In this document: positions 44,097 to 53,751 of the stretch, in pieces
Layout: every line of letters starts with the position of its first letter
How positions within the stretch are numbered: position 1 is the first letter of the stretch
Assembly (NCBI GenBank): GCA_021299185.1
Contig: JAJTHZ010000114.1
Coordinates: forward strand, 1 to 64,000
Length of the DNA: 64,000 nucleotides
Direction of reading: 5' to 3'
DNA from: Lysobacteraceae bacterium
GTDB taxonomy: Bacteria; Pseudomonadota; Gammaproteobacteria; Xanthomonadales; Ahniellaceae
Notes under the pieces: model-generated
The model's input: only the letters and a program-made list of their open reading frames with translations
Told to the model about the DNA's origin: nothing
Databases searched by the model: none
Program-made: the position numbers and the translations under genes

Positions 44097-44870
44097 TCAG
44101 GCCACGAAACCGGTCTCGCGCAGGGCCCGCGCGAGGCGTCGCCCCCAGGTGGCCTGCGCGTCGCCGTCGGCGACCACATCGTTGCGCAACTCGAACATCA
44201 CGTGCGGCAGGCCGCGGCGGACGGCGTGGTACTCCAGCGTCCAGCCCATCGCCGTGCGTCCGTCATAGGGCTGGTTGTCGCCGACGTGCCAGCCATCGCC
44301 GGCCAGCCAGTCGATCAGGGGCGCAACCGGTGCGCGGTCGAGCTTCCACAGCACGCCGATCTCCCACGGCCGCGCGACGCCACCGAGCACCGGGTTGAAC
44401 GAGTGCACGGCCACCACGGTCGGTCGCACGCCATGCGCGTGCAGCCCGTCGAGGTGGGCGTCGATGCGTGCGTGGTATGGCGCGTGGAAGCGCGCGACCC
44501 GCGCGGCGCGCTCGTCGTCGCTGATCGTGAGGTTGCCGGGCACGAAGGTGTTGTCGCTCTCGGCGAGGATCAGCGTGGCATCGTCGTGCGCGCGGTTGAG
44601 GTCGACCAGCAGGCGCGAATGGATGCCGTGCACCAGCGGGCAGTCCAGCGCCGACGCCAGCGCCACCGCCGCGCCGTGGGCGCCAGGATCCCAGGCGATG
44701 TGGCGGTCCAGTTCGTCCGGCGGCAGGCCGAGGTCGGCGTACTCGGCGGGCACGTGGTTCGACGCGTGGTCGCACAGCACGACCACGTCGCGCCGGGCGC
44801 CGGGCACGAAGCGGAACGGCAGGTCGGTCACGCCCGGAGTGTGCCGCAAGGCCAGGGTGCCGGCCAGCAT
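44097..44870 (-). CDS. N-formylglutamate amidohydrolase family enzyme
   Basis: About 257 residues from ATG 44870; GTG 44831 is an alternative and neither has a strong ribosome site. Family signatures are VVVLCDHASNHVPAEY, DLGLPPDELDRHIAWDPGA, HSRLLVDLNRAHDDATLI, VVAVHSFNPV and HVMFELRNDVV. These zinc-dependent enzymes hydrolyse N-formylglutamate in one histidine-degradation route, but many family members act on other N-acyl amino acids. No hut genes are near. The divergent neighbour, 74 bp away, is a PGM1-like peptide ligase, so its substrate may be a small amide or peptide made by that enzyme (inference). Confidence 0.85.
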   Translation of the reverse strand: MLAGTLALRHTPGVTDLPFRFVPGARRDVVVLCDHASNHVPAEYADLGLPPDELDRHIAWDPGAHGAAVALASALDCPLVHGIHSRLLVDLNRAHDDATLILAESDNTFVPGNLTISDDERAARVARFHAPYHARIDAHLDGLHAHGVRPTVVAVHSFNPVLGGVARPWEIGVLWKLDRAPVAPLIDWLAGDGWHVGDNQPYDGRTAMGWTLEYHAVRRGLPHVMFELRNDVVADGDAQATWGRRLARALRETGFVA

Positions 44871-44944
44871 GCGGCGATTGACCTGGGTCAGGATCGGCCG
44901 GCCAGCGCCCCGCCAGCCTGTGGGGGTCGGACCGGGAGGCGACG

Positions 44945-46480
44945 ATGGACCCCATGGCGCGCGACCATCCGCCGGGATCGGCGGCGGAGATTGCCCGGTT
45001 CGCGCAGCTGCAGCGCGGGCTGGCGCCGCTGTTCCGCCGCATCGCCGACGATCCGGCGGCACCGCGCACCGTGGTGGTGGTGCCGGGACTGAGCATGGAC
45101 CCCGCCGCGCTGGCGAAGGTCGCGGGCGTCCGCCACTACGAAGAGCGGCACCTCGCGATGCTGATGTGGCTGCGGCTGCCGGCGACGCGCGTGGTCTACG
45201 TCACCAGCGAGCCGCTCGACCCGGTGGTGGTGGACTACTACCTCAACCTGCTCAGCGGCGTGCCGGCCTGCCACGCACGCGCGCGCCTGGTCCTGCTGTC
45301 GGCCTACGACGCCTCGACCGATTCCCTGACCCGCAAGCTGCTGGCCCGGCCGCGCCTGCTGGCGCGGCTGCGGGCGGCGATCGGCGACCCGGCGCAAGCC
45401 CATCTGTCCTGCTTCGCGGCCACGCCGCTGGAGCGCACGCTGGCCGTGCGGCTCGGCATTCCGCTGTACGCCTGCGACCCCGCGCTGGCCGACCTCGGCA
45501 GCAAGAGCGGCAGCCGCGAAGTGTTCCGCGAAGCCGGCATCGCCCTGCCCGACGGCGCCGAGCGCCTGCGCGACGCGACCGACCTCGCGCACGCCATCGC
45601 CGCCCTCAAGGCGCGTCAGCCGGCGCTGCGCCGGGTGGTGACCAAGCACGAGCACGGCTTCTCCAGCGAAGGCAACGCGGTGCTGGACCTGCCGCCGGGC
45701 GAGGTCGACGCGGCCTGGGTCGCCGACGCGCTGCGCCGCGACCTGCGCTGCGAAGCGCCGGGCGAGACGATCGCAGGCTATCTCGCCGCCTTCACCGCCA
45801 GCGGCGGCATCGCCGAGGCCTGGGTCGATGGCGTGGACAAGCGCTCGCCGTCGGTGCAGATGCGGATCAACCCGCTGGGCGGGCTGGAACTCATCTCGAC
45901 CCACGACCAGGTGCTCGGCGGGCCGAGCGGGCAGATCTTCATCGGCAGTTCCTTCCCCGCCGACCCCGCGTATCGTGCCTCGCTGCAGCAGGCCGGACTG
46001 CGGGTCGGCGAGGTGCTGCGCCGGCGCGGGGTGCTGGGCCGCTTCGCGGTCGACTTGGTCAGCGTGCGCGACGGGCCGGCATGGCGCCACGTCGCGATCG
46101 AGATCAACCTGCGCAAGGGCGGCACCACCCTGCCTTTCCAGATGCTGCAGTTCCTCACCGGCGGCACCTGCGCGGACGACGGTTCCTTCCGTACGCCGGT
46201 CGGCACGGTGCGCTGCTACCACGCCACCGACAACCTCGTGCGCCTGGCCTACCGCCGCCTGATCCCCGAGGACCTGGTCGACATCGTGGTGCGCCACCGG
46301 CTGCACTTCGACCCGACCACCCAGCAGGGCGTGGTGTTCAACCTGATCGGCGCGCTGTCGGAATTCGGCAAGCTCGGCCTGGTCTGCATCGCCGACACCC
46401 CGGCCGCGGCGCACGCGCTGTTCGACCGCACGGTGGCGGTGCTGGACGCCGAGGCCGGCGTCGATGGCGCGCCGGCCTGA
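44945..46480 (+). CDS. PGM1-related ATP-grasp peptide ligase-like protein
   Basis: A 511-residue protein of the family named after the pheganomycin peptide ligase PGM1. The pre-ATP-grasp part (residues 40-180) has VVVVPGLSMDP, HYEERHLAMLMWLRLPATRVVYVTS, LSCFAATPLERTLAVRLGIPLYACDP and GSKSGSREVFREAG. The ATP-grasp part has VVTKHEHGFSSEGNAVL, a metal/nucleotide segment GQIFIGSSFP, and FAVDLVSVRD followed by HVAIEINLRKGGTT. A PGM1-like C-terminal segment ends it. Such enzymes join an amino group to a carboxylate using ATP. Family members outside natural-product clusters have no assigned substrate. It shares a short divergent promoter region with the amidohydrolase. Confidence 0.75.
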   Translation: MDPMARDHPPGSAAEIARFAQLQRGLAPLFRRIADDPAAPRTVVVVPGLSMDPAALAKVAGVRHYEERHLAMLMWLRLPATRVVYVTSEPLDPVVVDYYLNLLSGVPACHARARLVLLSAYDASTDSLTRKLLARPRLLARLRAAIGDPAQAHLSCFAATPLERTLAVRLGIPLYACDPALADLGSKSGSREVFREAGIALPDGAERLRDATDLAHAIAALKARQPALRRVVTKHEHGFSSEGNAVLDLPPGEVDAAWVADALRRDLRCEAPGETIAGYLAAFTASGGIAEAWVDGVDKRSPSVQMRINPLGGLELISTHDQVLGGPSGQIFIGSSFPADPAYRASLQQAGLRVGEVLRRRGVLGRFAVDLVSVRDGPAWRHVAIEINLRKGGTTLPFQMLQFLTGGTCADDGSFRTPVGTVRCYHATDNLVRLAYRRLIPEDLVDIVVRHRLHFDPTTQQGVVFNLIGALSEFGKLGLVCIADTPAAAHALFDRTVAVLDAEAGVDGAPA

Positions 46481-46531
46481 GACGAACCGAACACAACGTG
46501 ACCGGCGCAGCGGCGGAAGCGCCCGACGCGC

Positions 46532-48178
46532 TCAGGGATTCGCGCCCGGGCACCGGGGCAGCGGTTCGAAGTCATCGCAGTGCTGCTGCGGGTAGCGCGC
46601 GCGGAGAACGAGATAGCCGAGACCCGCGGCATTGAAGCCCGGCGCGTTGGCACGGAACGCCCCGACCAGCAGATCGCCGCGACCGTCAGCGTTGAAGTCG
46701 CCGCGCTGTCCGATCGCGAAGCCGGCGAAGCCGCTGGCGGTATCGCCGCGGTACTCCGCGCCGCGGCCGTTCTCGAGCGCTGCGAGGTCGGTGATGGACG
46801 GCAACGGACTCGCCAGCGGACGGCCGTAGACCAGGTGCAACCGTCCGGCCGCAGCGAGCGCGCCGTTGGCCGCGTTGTGCGCGCCGATCAGCAGGTCGTC
46901 GATGCCGTCGCCGTCGGTGTCGCCCGGCGTGCCGAGCGCGGCGCCGGTGTAGTTCACCGCCCCCGCACGGTTGAACGCGATCGCGAGCCCGGGCGCGATC
47001 AGGTCGGCGACCGCCCGGTTGAAGCTCGGTGCGTTGCCACCGGTCCCCCACACCACCAGCACCGCACCGGCCTGGTTGCGACCCGCGGCGTCGGCCAGCG
47101 GCGAGCCCATCGCGAGATCGGGCCGGCCGTCGGCATTGAAGTCTCCGGTCGCCAGCGCGCTGCCCAGTCGTCCGCCGGCCAGCGCGGTCGAGCCATTGCC
47201 ATTGAACTGCATGCCCTGGGCGGTGGTGAAGCCGGTGATCGGCTCGCTGGCGGCGAAAGCCAGGCCCCCCGCGGTGTCGGCACGCCCGAACACCACGTAG
47301 GTGGCACCCGATTCGGCGTCGTGCAGCGGCGCGCCCACCGCGAGGTCGCCGATCCCGTCGCCGTTGGTGTCGGGCATCCCGCGCACGGCCCAGCCGAAGC
47401 GCGATCCATTCGACGGCCCGGTGAGCGCCACCGCGCGCGGCGAACCGGTGAGGCCGAGCCCGGTGATCGTCTGCACCGGGAATGCCGGCGGCCCCGCCTG
47501 CCCGAACACGATCCACGCGCGACCATTGGCGATGCCGCTGTACTCGCCGATCACCAGGTCGCTGAAGCCGTCGTTGTTGAAACGGCCGGACGAGACCGAC
47601 AGCCCGAAGTTGGCGCCGGCGTTGAGCGCGGTCAGCCGGAAGCCGAAGCCGTCGAGGCTCGAGAGGTCGATAGTGGCGGGGAACTGCGCGCGGCCGTAGA
47701 TCAGGTAGATCGATCCGGCACCGGATGCCTGCCCGCCGACGTGCGGGGCACCGACCACGAGGTCGTCGATCCCGTCCCCGTTGAAGTCACCCGCCCGCGC
47801 CACCGACCAGCCGGTCAGGTTCTGCAGCGAATCGCCGATCAGGCGGAAGCCGTTGCTGCCATCGAGCAGGCCCGGATCGAGATCGCGCTGGTTGAACGCC
47901 GCCGCGCGCCCGAACACGACGTAGACCACGCCCGAGTTGGGCACGGACCGCGCCACGGCCGGCGCGCCGACCGCGAGATCGTCGAAGCCATCGTCATTCA
48001 GGTCGCCGACGAAGTCGATGGCACGGGCATGGTCGGCGCCCGCAGCGTCGGCGACCACGCGCAGCGTGGCGGGCGCCGCGACGTCACCCAGCGGAACGAT
48101 CGCGGCGGCATGGACCCCGCCGGCGCCGAGGCAAAGCGCGGCGGCAGCGAGGCGGCCTGCACGACAGACGAAGGACAT
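46532..48178 (-). CDS. Secreted FG-GAP (integrin-alpha-like) repeat protein
   Basis: A 548-residue exported protein. The ATG has GGAG 9 nt upstream; the signal peptide is CRAGRLAAAALCLGAGGVHA. Seven FG-GAP blades are visible by their Ca-binding cores: DLNDDGFDDLAVGAP, DFNGDGIDDLVVGAP, RFNNDGFSDLVIGE, DTNGDGIGDLAVGAP, DFNADGRPDLAMGSP, DTDGDGIDDLLIGA and DFNADGRGDLLVGA. Each is followed by a VVFGR- or YGR-type strand. This gives a seven-bladed beta-propeller with calcium sites, usually adhesive. The C-terminus HCDDFEPLPRCPG contains a variant of the FE tail between two cysteines. It follows the LolA-like gene on the same strand. Confidence 0.85.
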   Translation of the reverse strand: MSFVCRAGRLAAAALCLGAGGVHAAAIVPLGDVAAPATLRVVADAAGADHARAIDFVGDLNDDGFDDLAVGAPAVARSVPNSGVVYVVFGRAAAFNQRDLDPGLLDGSNGFRLIGDSLQNLTGWSVARAGDFNGDGIDDLVVGAPHVGGQASGAGSIYLIYGRAQFPATIDLSSLDGFGFRLTALNAGANFGLSVSSGRFNNDGFSDLVIGEYSGIANGRAWIVFGQAGPPAFPVQTITGLGLTGSPRAVALTGPSNGSRFGWAVRGMPDTNGDGIGDLAVGAPLHDAESGATYVVFGRADTAGGLAFAASEPITGFTTAQGMQFNGNGSTALAGGRLGSALATGDFNADGRPDLAMGSPLADAAGRNQAGAVLVVWGTGGNAPSFNRAVADLIAPGLAIAFNRAGAVNYTGAALGTPGDTDGDGIDDLLIGAHNAANGALAAAGRLHLVYGRPLASPLPSITDLAALENGRGAEYRGDTASGFAGFAIGQRGDFNADGRGDLLVGAFRANAPGFNAAGLGYLVLRARYPQQHCDDFEPLPRCPGANP

Positions 48179-48326
48179 TCGGGACGGCTCCGGATCGAGG
48201 ATCGACCCGGAAAGTCTCGGCGGCGACGGTGGGCACCGAATCCCACGGACATGGGAGCCACCGCACGCGTTGCAATGCGTTGCACGATCGCGCGCGGCAC
48301 GCCGTCGGCGCGGCGCGCGGCGGCGC

Positions 48327-48935
48327 TCACTCCGGCGCGCGGATCTCGAAGTCCGCGTCGAAGTCGTAGGTCTGCTCGGTGGTGGACTTCGTGCCCATCG
48401 CCTCGCCGACGATCTCCTGCTTCAGCGGCAGGCCGCTGTCGGCGTCGATCCAGATCTTCACCGCGCTGCGCGAGGTGACGCCCATCATGGTCACCGTGGA
48501 ATCGTAGGCGTACACGCGCGCCTCGGCGCCGTCGACGCGCTCGCCGTCGAGCTCGCGCACGTTGCTCATGCCGTCGTAGGTCTTTTTCATCGCCTCGGGG
48601 GTCAACGAGGCCACCATGCGGCTCATGTCCATCGGCAGCTTCATCCAAGTGCCACCCTGCTTCATCCAGCTGGCGCCGGGCAGGATGATGTACTCCATCC
48701 GGGTGCCACCGGTCTCCATGCGCATGTGGTAGCGATCGGGCCAGATCGCCTTGTTCTCCATTCGCGTCACGTCGCCGTTCGAAGTGGTGGTGCCGCGCAT
48801 GGTGAAGCGGCCCTTCTCCATCATCGCCTGGTGCGCGGCCATGATGTCCTCCTTCGGGCCGGCCTGCGCGGGCGTGGCGAAGGCCAGCGCGAACAGCGCG
48901 GCGGAGACGAAGCGGACGATGCGTGCAGTGGCCAT
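48327..48935 (-). CDS. Periplasmic LolA/LppX-like fold protein
   Basis: A 202-residue exported protein. ATG 48935 has GGAG 6 nt upstream; the signal peptide is [21 protein letters not shown]. The mature part ([74 protein letters not shown]) has the alternating strands and the WIDxxSGLPLK hairpin of the LolA-like outer-membrane lipoprotein-sorting family. The likely role is lipid or lipoprotein handling in the periplasm. It is divergent from the leucine dehydrogenase gene. Confidence 0.7.
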   Translation of the reverse strand: MATARIVRFVSAALFALAFATPAQAGPKEDIMAAHQAMMEKGRFTMRGTTTSNGDVTRMENKAIWPDRYHMRMETGGTRMEYIILPGASWMKQGGTWMKLPMDMSRMVASLTPEAMKKTYDGMSNVRELDGERVDGAEARVYAYDSTVTMMGVTSRSAVKIWIDADSGLPLKQEIVGEAMGTKSTTEQTYDFDADFEIRAPE

Positions 48936-49140
48936 GCGGGGCTCCGGATCGGGGCGCGACGCCCCGGGCGGCGCGCAGCATACAACCGCCGGCACCGCCC
49001 ACGCCTCTGACCGCCTGCCGGTCGCCACGCTACAATCGGCGGCTCACGGCACGCGACCCGCGCGCCGGCGACGGGAGGATGGCGGCGGCGCAGCGCGCGG
49101 CCGGGTCGCCCTTCGCGCCCCTGGATCGCACGGAGCCGCC

Positions 49141-51408
49141 ATGATCTTCGAATCCCTCGGCCGCAACGGCCACGAGCAAGTCGTCTTCTGCCACGCCCGC
49201 GAGGCCGGCCTGAAGGCGATCATCGCCATCCACAACACCTGGCTGGGCCCCGCGCTCGGCGGCCTGCGCATGTGGAACTACCGCAGCGAACAGGAGGCGC
49301 TCGACGACGTGCTGCGCCTGTCGCGCGGCATGACCTTCAAGGCCGCCGTGGCCGGGCTCAACCTGGGTGGCGGCAAGGCGGTGATCTGGGGCGACCCGGC
49401 GAAGGACAAGAGCGAGGCGCTGTTCCGCGCCTTCGGCCGCTTCGTGCAGTCGCTCAACGGCCGCTACATCACCGCCGAGGACGTCGGCATCGACGTCAAC
49501 GACATGGAGTACGTGCTCAAGGAAACCGAGTACGTCACCGGCGTGCATCAGGTGCACGGCGGCTCGGGCGACCCGTCGCCGTTCACCGCCTACGGCACCC
49601 TGCAGGGCCTGCGCGCGGCGCTGCAGGTGGCGTTCGGCGACGAGGAAGTGGGCAAGCGCAGCTTCGCCGTGCAGGGCGCGGGCCACGTCGGCATGGAATT
49701 CATCAAGCTGCTGCGCGAGCAGGGCGCGAAGGTGTTCGTGACCGACATCCACCCCGACCTGGTGCGCACCGCGGTCGACGAGCACGGCTGCACCGCGGTC
49801 GGCCTGGACGAGATCTACGATGTCGACGCCGACGTCTATTCGCCCTGCGCGCTGGGCGGCACGGTCAACGCGACCACCCTGCCGCGCCTGAAGTGCAAGG
49901 TGATCTGCGGCGCGGCCAACAACCAGCTGGCCAGCGACGCAATCGGCGAGGAGGTCGAGAAGCGCGGGATCCTGTACGCGCCCGACTACGCGGTGAATGC
50001 CGGCGGCCTGACGAACGTGTCGCTGGAAATCGACGGCTACAACCGCGAGCGCGCGATGCGCATGACCCGCACGATCTACTACAACCTCGGCAAGATCTTC
50101 CGCATCGCCCGCGACGAAGGCATCCCCACCTTCCGCGCCGCCGACCGGATGGCGGAGGAGCGCATCGGCTCGATCAGCCAGGTGCGCAAGACGGCCGCAT
50201 GCGCGGCGCCGCCTGACCCCGCCGCCGCACCGACGCAACCGGAGCCCGCCATGCGCCCCTTCCAGTTGACCGAAGAACTCGACCTGCTGCGCGAAAGCGT
50301 GCGCGCCTTCGCCGACAAGGAGATCGCGCCGCGCGCCGACCGCATCGACCGCGACAACGCGTTCCCGATGGACCTCTGGCGCAAGCTGGGCGACCTCGGG
50401 CTGCTGGGGATCACGGTCTCGCCCGACCACGGCGGCTCCGGCATGGGCTACCTCGCCCACGTGGTGGCGCTGGAGGAGATCTCGCGCGCCTCCGGCTCGG
50501 TGGGCCTGTCCTACGGCGCGCATTCCAACCTGTGCGTGCAGAACATCGCCAACAACGCCAATGACGCGCAGAAGGCGAAGTACCTGCCGAAACTCTGCGC
50601 CGGCGAGTGGGTCGGCGCGCTGGCGATGAGCGAGCCGGGCGCGGGCTCCGACGTGGTGGGTTCGATGGCCTGCCGCGCCGAGTTGAAGGGCGACCGCTGG
50701 ATCGCCAACGGCTCCAAGATGTGGATCACCAACGGCCCGGACGCCGACGTGCTGCTGGTCTACCTGCGCACCGCGCCGCGTCCGGCCGGCAGCCGCTGCA
50801 TGACCGCCTTCATCGTCGAGAAGGGCATGAAGGGCTTCTCGACCGCGCAGAAGCTCGACAAGCTCGGCATGCGCGGCTCCAACACCTGCGAACTGGTGTT
50901 CGAGGACTGCGAGATCCCCGACGAGAACCGCATCGGCGAGGTCAACGAGGGCGTGCGGGTGCTGATGAGCGGCCTCGACACCGAACGTCTGGTGCTCTCC
51001 GGCGGCCCGATCGGCCTGATGCAGGCCGCGCTGGACCTGACCCTGCCCTACGTGCGCGAGCGCAAGCAGTTCAACGCCCCGATCGGCACCTTCGGGATCA
51101 TGCAGGCGAAAGTGGCCGACATGTACACCGCGCTGCAGTCCTCGCGCGGCTTCGCCTACATGGTGGCGCAGGACTTCGACCGCGGCATCAAGAGCCGCAT
51201 CGACCCCGCGGCCTGCCTGATGAACGCCTCGCAGAACGCGGTCAAGGTGACGCTGGAAGCGATCCAGGCCCTCGGCGGCAACGGCTACATCAATGACTAC
51301 CCCGCCGGCCGTCTGCTGCGCGACGCCAAGCTGTACGAGATCGGCGCCGGCACCAACGAGATCCGCCGGATGCTCATTGGGCGTGAGTTGTTTCACGGGA
51401 AGAGCTGA
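49141..51408 (+). CDS. Leucine dehydrogenase joined in frame to isovaleryl-CoA dehydrogenase
   Basis: One uninterrupted 755-codon frame. Residues 1-350 are leucine dehydrogenase (GGLRMWNY, catalytic Lys in [12 protein letters not shown], Rossmann [21 protein letters not shown]). After [13 protein letters not shown] and a Pro/Ala linker, residues 371-755 are isovaleryl-CoA dehydrogenase ([36 protein letters not shown]). The two catalyse steps 1 and 3 of leucine breakdown. GGAG lies 5 nt before ATG 49141. At the junction a TGA (50214-50216) exists one frame over, and the second part keeps its own GGAG and ATG at 50251. So this may be a true fusion, or two genes joined by a one-base change or assembly error. 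Confidence 0.85.
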   Translation: MIFESLGRNGHEQVVFCHAREAGLKAIIAIHNTWLGPALGGLRMWNYRSEQEALDDVLRLSRGMTFKAAVAGLNLGGGKAVIWGDPAKDKSEALFRAFGRFVQSLNGRYITAEDVGIDVNDMEYVLKETEYVTGVHQVHGGSGDPSPFTAYGTLQGLRAALQVAFGDEEVGKRSFAVQGAGHVGMEFIKLLREQGAKVFVTDIHPDLVRTAVDEHGCTAVGLDEIYDVDADVYSPCALGGTVNATTLPRLKCKVICGAANNQLASDAIGEEVEKRGILYAPDYAVNAGGLTNVSLEIDGYNRERAMRMTRTIYYNLGKIFRIARDEGIPTFRAADRMAEERIGSISQVRKTAACAAPPDPAAAPTQPEPAMRPFQLTEELDLLRESVRAFADKEIAPRADRIDRDNAFPMDLWRKLGDLGLLGITVSPDHGGSGMGYLAHVVALEEISRASGSVGLSYGAHSNLCVQNIANNANDAQKAKYLPKLCAGEWVGALAMSEPGAGSDVVGSMACRAELKGDRWIANGSKMWITNGPDADVLLVYLRTAPRPAGSRCMTAFIVEKGMKGFSTAQKLDKLGMRGSNTCELVFEDCEIPDENRIGEVNEGVRVLMSGLDTERLVLSGGPIGLMQAALDLTLPYVRERKQFNAPIGTFGIMQAKVADMYTALQSSRGFAYMVAQDFDRGIKSRIDPAACLMNASQNAVKVTLEAIQALGGNGYINDYPAGRLLRDAKLYEIGAGTNEIRRMLIGRELFHGKS
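50251..51408 (+). CDS. ivd: Isovaleryl-CoA dehydrogenase, internal start of the joined frame
   Basis: ATG 50251 is preceded by GGAG with 6-nt spacing and begins [20 protein letters not shown], a normal acyl-CoA dehydrogenase N-terminus. The 385-residue product has the full family length. It oxidises isovaleryl-CoA to 3-methylcrotonyl-CoA with FAD, passing electrons to ETF. The ending [12 protein letters not shown] is typical of isovaleryl-CoA dehydrogenases; short-chain relatives have a catalytic Glu there. It can be made separately from this start whether or not the upstream fusion is real. Confidence 0.85.
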   Translation: MRPFQLTEELDLLRESVRAFADKEIAPRADRIDRDNAFPMDLWRKLGDLGLLGITVSPDHGGSGMGYLAHVVALEEISRASGSVGLSYGAHSNLCVQNIANNANDAQKAKYLPKLCAGEWVGALAMSEPGAGSDVVGSMACRAELKGDRWIANGSKMWITNGPDADVLLVYLRTAPRPAGSRCMTAFIVEKGMKGFSTAQKLDKLGMRGSNTCELVFEDCEIPDENRIGEVNEGVRVLMSGLDTERLVLSGGPIGLMQAALDLTLPYVRERKQFNAPIGTFGIMQAKVADMYTALQSSRGFAYMVAQDFDRGIKSRIDPAACLMNASQNAVKVTLEAIQALGGNGYINDYPAGRLLRDAKLYEIGAGTNEIRRMLIGRELFHGKS

Positions 51409-51417
51409 GCGTGTTGC

Positions 51418-51831
51418 GAGGGCCCAGGGCCCAGGGCTCAGGGCACAGTCGAGGAACGTAGGGTGCAATGAGCGCAGCGAATTGCACCGGCTTCGATGCG
51501 GGAGCAGGGCCCAGGGTATAGGGCCCAGGCCATAGTGGCCGCTCGACATGCGCAGTCCGCAGCGCGCGGCGTCATCGGCGCGAAATCAGGGTACAGGGCC
51601 CAGGGTATAGCCGACGGTAGGGCGGGCTGCTGGCGTGCCGCACCTGAAGGGAACCACTGTCGTTCACTGTCCGTGTCGGCCCTCAGTCATCGCACCTCGC
51701 CTGTACCCTGGGCCCTATACCCTGCTCTCGGCGAACCGTGCGCCGCAATTCGCCGCGCGCCTCGCACACGACAGCCGGAACTCTGGGCCCTGGGCCCTGG
51801 GCCCTGGGCCCTGAGCCCTGGGCCCTCTGCC
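51418..51831. repeat. Inverted arrays of CCCTNNN heptamers
   Basis: The 546-bp gap between the isovaleryl-CoA dehydrogenase and thiolase genes holds five arrays built of heptamers of the form CCCTNNN (CCCTGGG, CCCTATA, CCCTGAG, CCCTGTA, CCCTCTG). Three read on the minus strand (51418-51448, 51504-51529, 51587-51610) and two on the plus strand (51701-51724, 51781-51831). The arms 51587-51610 and 51701-51724 are complementary at 22 of 24 positions. No gene is seen in the gap. Confidence 0.8.
51462..51488. repeat. Short palindrome GGTGCAAT-N11-ATTGCACC
   Basis: Perfect 8-bp arms (51462-51469 and 51481-51488) around GAGCGCAGCGA. It lies between two heptamer arrays and has the look of a small dispersed intergenic repeat. 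The sequence CTTCGATGC just after it recurs beside the second heptamer locus at 59.2 kb. Confidence 0.55.
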
Positions 51832-51954
51832 CCCTCGCAGCGCCACACCGCGCCCCACCCAAAGATCCGGTAGCGCGAGTGCCCCCGCCGCACGTCGCAT
51901 TGTGCCCCCGATGCCGCAGCGCAATAATCAGCGCCCCCAACGCGGAGCCTCGCC

Positions 51955-53133
51955 ATGTCGGATTCGATCGTCATCGTCGGTGCCAAGCGCACCGCCATCG
52001 GCGCCCTGCTGGGCCAGTTCACCGGCGTACCCTCGCCCGTCCTGGGCGCGACCGCGATCAAGGCGGCGGTCGAGCAGGCCGGCATCGCCCCGGCCGACGT
52101 GTCGGAAGTGATCATGGGCTGCGTGCTGCCGGCCAACCTCGGCCAGGCGCCGGCGCGGCAGGCGATGCGCCAGGCCGGCATCCCGGATGCGGCGGGCGCG
52201 ACCACCATCAACAAGGTCTGCGGCTCCGGGATGAAGGCGATCATGCTGGCCCACGACCTGATCCGGGCCGGCAGTGCGGACGTGGTGGTGGCCGGCGGCA
52301 TGGAGTCGATGACCAACGCGCCGCACCTGATCCCCAACTCGCGCGTGGGCGTGAAGTACGGCGACTTCCAGGCGATCGACCACATGGCCTGGGACGGGCT
52401 CACCAATCCGTCCGACAAGAAGGCAATGGGCGTGTTCGCCGACGCCACCGCGGCCAAGTACGGCTTCACCCGCGAACAGCAGGACGCCTATGCCGCCGAA
52501 TCGGTGCGCCGCGCGCAGGCCGCGGTCGCCACCGGCGCGTTCAAGGCCGAGATCGCGCCGGTGACCATCGCCGGGCGCAAGGGCGACGTGGTGGTCGACA
52601 CCGACGAATCCCCAGGCAAGCTCGACGCCAGCAAGATCCCCAGCCTCAAGCCGGCGTTCAGCAAGGACGGCACGGTGACCGCCGCCAGTTCGTCCAGCAT
52701 CAGCGACGGCGCGGCCGCGACCATCGTGATGCGCGAGTCGGAGGCGACCCGCCGCGGCCTGAAGCCGCTGGTGCGCATCGTCGGCCATTCGACGAACTCG
52801 CACGAGCCGGAGTGGTTCACCACCGCCCCGGTCGGGGCGATGCAGAAGCTGCTGGCCAAGGTCGGCTGGAAGGTGTCGGAGGTGGACCTGTTCGAGGTCA
52901 ACGAAGCCTTCGCCGTGGTCGCGATGGCGCCGATGAAGGACCTCGGCGTGCCGCACGAGCGGCTCAACGTCAATGGCGGCGCCTGCGCGCTTGGGCATCC
53001 GATCGGCTGCACCGGCGCGCGCCTGGTGGTCACCCTGGTGCACGCCCTGCACGCCCGCGGCGGCAAGCGCGGCGTCGCGGCGCTGTGCATCGGCGGCGGC
53101 GAAGCCACCGCGATCGCCGTGGAAGTTCCCTGA
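51955..53133 (+). CDS. atoB: Acetyl-CoA C-acetyltransferase (thiolase)
   Basis: A 392-residue thiolase of biosynthetic/degradative AtoB length. Catalytic residues are Cys89 (INKVCGSGMKA), His in GGACALGHPIG and the second Cys in AALCIGGGEA; NEAFAVVAM is the family Asn-Glu loop. It condenses or cleaves acetoacetyl-CoA, the end of the leucine route after HMG-CoA lyase and of fatty-acid and isoleucine breakdown. It lies between the dehydrogenases and methylcrotonyl-CoA carboxylase beta on the same strand. The heptamer arrays separate it from the upstream gene, so it probably has its own promoter. Confidence 0.93.
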   Translation: MSDSIVIVGAKRTAIGALLGQFTGVPSPVLGATAIKAAVEQAGIAPADVSEVIMGCVLPANLGQAPARQAMRQAGIPDAAGATTINKVCGSGMKAIMLAHDLIRAGSADVVVAGGMESMTNAPHLIPNSRVGVKYGDFQAIDHMAWDGLTNPSDKKAMGVFADATAAKYGFTREQQDAYAAESVRRAQAAVATGAFKAEIAPVTIAGRKGDVVVDTDESPGKLDASKIPSLKPAFSKDGTVTAASSSSISDGAAATIVMRESEATRRGLKPLVRIVGHSTNSHEPEWFTTAPVGAMQKLLAKVGWKVSEVDLFEVNEAFAVVAMAPMKDLGVPHERLNVNGGACALGHPIGCTGARLVVTLVHALHARGGKRGVAALCIGGGEATAIAVEVP

Positions 53134-53215
53134 GGCTTGCTGTAAAACGTCGGTCCCGGCCCGGGTTCATGCGGCCGGACACACTCGAAAAATCAGGAAT
53201 CCGAGGAGAGCGTTC

Positions 53216-53626
53216 ATGAAGATGACCAAGATCGCGCTGGCTGCCGCCATCGCGCTGGGCCTCGCGGCCTGCTCGCAGCAGTCCGCCGACCAGGCCAAGG
53301 AAGCCGCCGACAAGGCCGCCGCCGCCGCCCAGCAGGCTGCCGACGCGACCAAGCAGGCTGCCGATCAGGCCGCCCAGGCCGCACAGCAGGCCGGCCAGGC
53401 CGCGACCGAAGCCGCGCAGGCGGTGGGTGACGCCGCGCAGCAGGCCGGCCAGGCCGCGGGCCAGGCGGTCGATGCCGCCCAGCAGGCCGCGGGCGACGCC
53501 GCGAAGGCCGCCGGCCAGGCGGTCGATGCCGCCGCCGACGCCGCCAAGGCGGAAGCCGACAAGGCCGCCGCCGCGGTGGAAGAGAAGGTCGAGGAAGTGA
53601 AGGAAGAGGCCAAGAAGGACGGCTGA
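53216..53626 (+). CDS. Ala/Gln-rich coiled-coil lipoprotein
   Basis: A 136-residue lipoprotein. GAGGAG lies 7 nt before ATG 53216. The signal ends at LGLAAC (Cys19 lipidated). The mature chain is almost entirely Ala, Gln, Asp and Lys in repeats such as AAQQAGQAA and [14 protein letters not shown], a long amphipathic helix like Lpp or LEA-type proteins. The C-terminus is Glu/Lys-rich ([16 protein letters not shown]). It probably spans part of the periplasm. A strong terminator follows. Confidence 0.75.
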   Translation: MKMTKIALAAAIALGLAACSQQSADQAKEAADKAAAAAQQAADATKQAADQAAQAAQQAGQAATEAAQAVGDAAQQAGQAAGQAVDAAQQAAGDAAKAAGQAVDAAADAAKAEADKAAAAVEEKVEEVKEEAKKDG

Positions 53627-53652
53627 TCGCCGACCTTTTCCTCGCAGCACCC

Positions 53653-53683
53653 GAAGCCCCCGCCCTGCGGGGGTTTCGCTTTT
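53653..53683 (+). terminator. Rho-independent terminator
   Basis: GAAGCCCCCGC (53653-53663), loop CCT, GCGGGGGTTTC (53667-53677), with one G-T pair, then GCTTTT. An 11-bp stem with a T-rich end, 26 bp after the lipoprotein stop. It separates that gene from the carboxylase gene. Confidence 0.85.
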
Positions 53684-53751
53684 CTGGCCGCCCGATTGGC
53701 CACCGATGGCGCGCCGACCTACACTGCGCGCTTTCCGCCATCGCAGCCACC

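Noticed and set aside
49030-51549. An 839-codon minus-strand frame opposite the leucine/isovaleryl-CoA dehydrogenase frame
   Set aside because: Antisense shadow with His/Arg/Ala-rich sequence; the plus strand carries two recognised enzymes.
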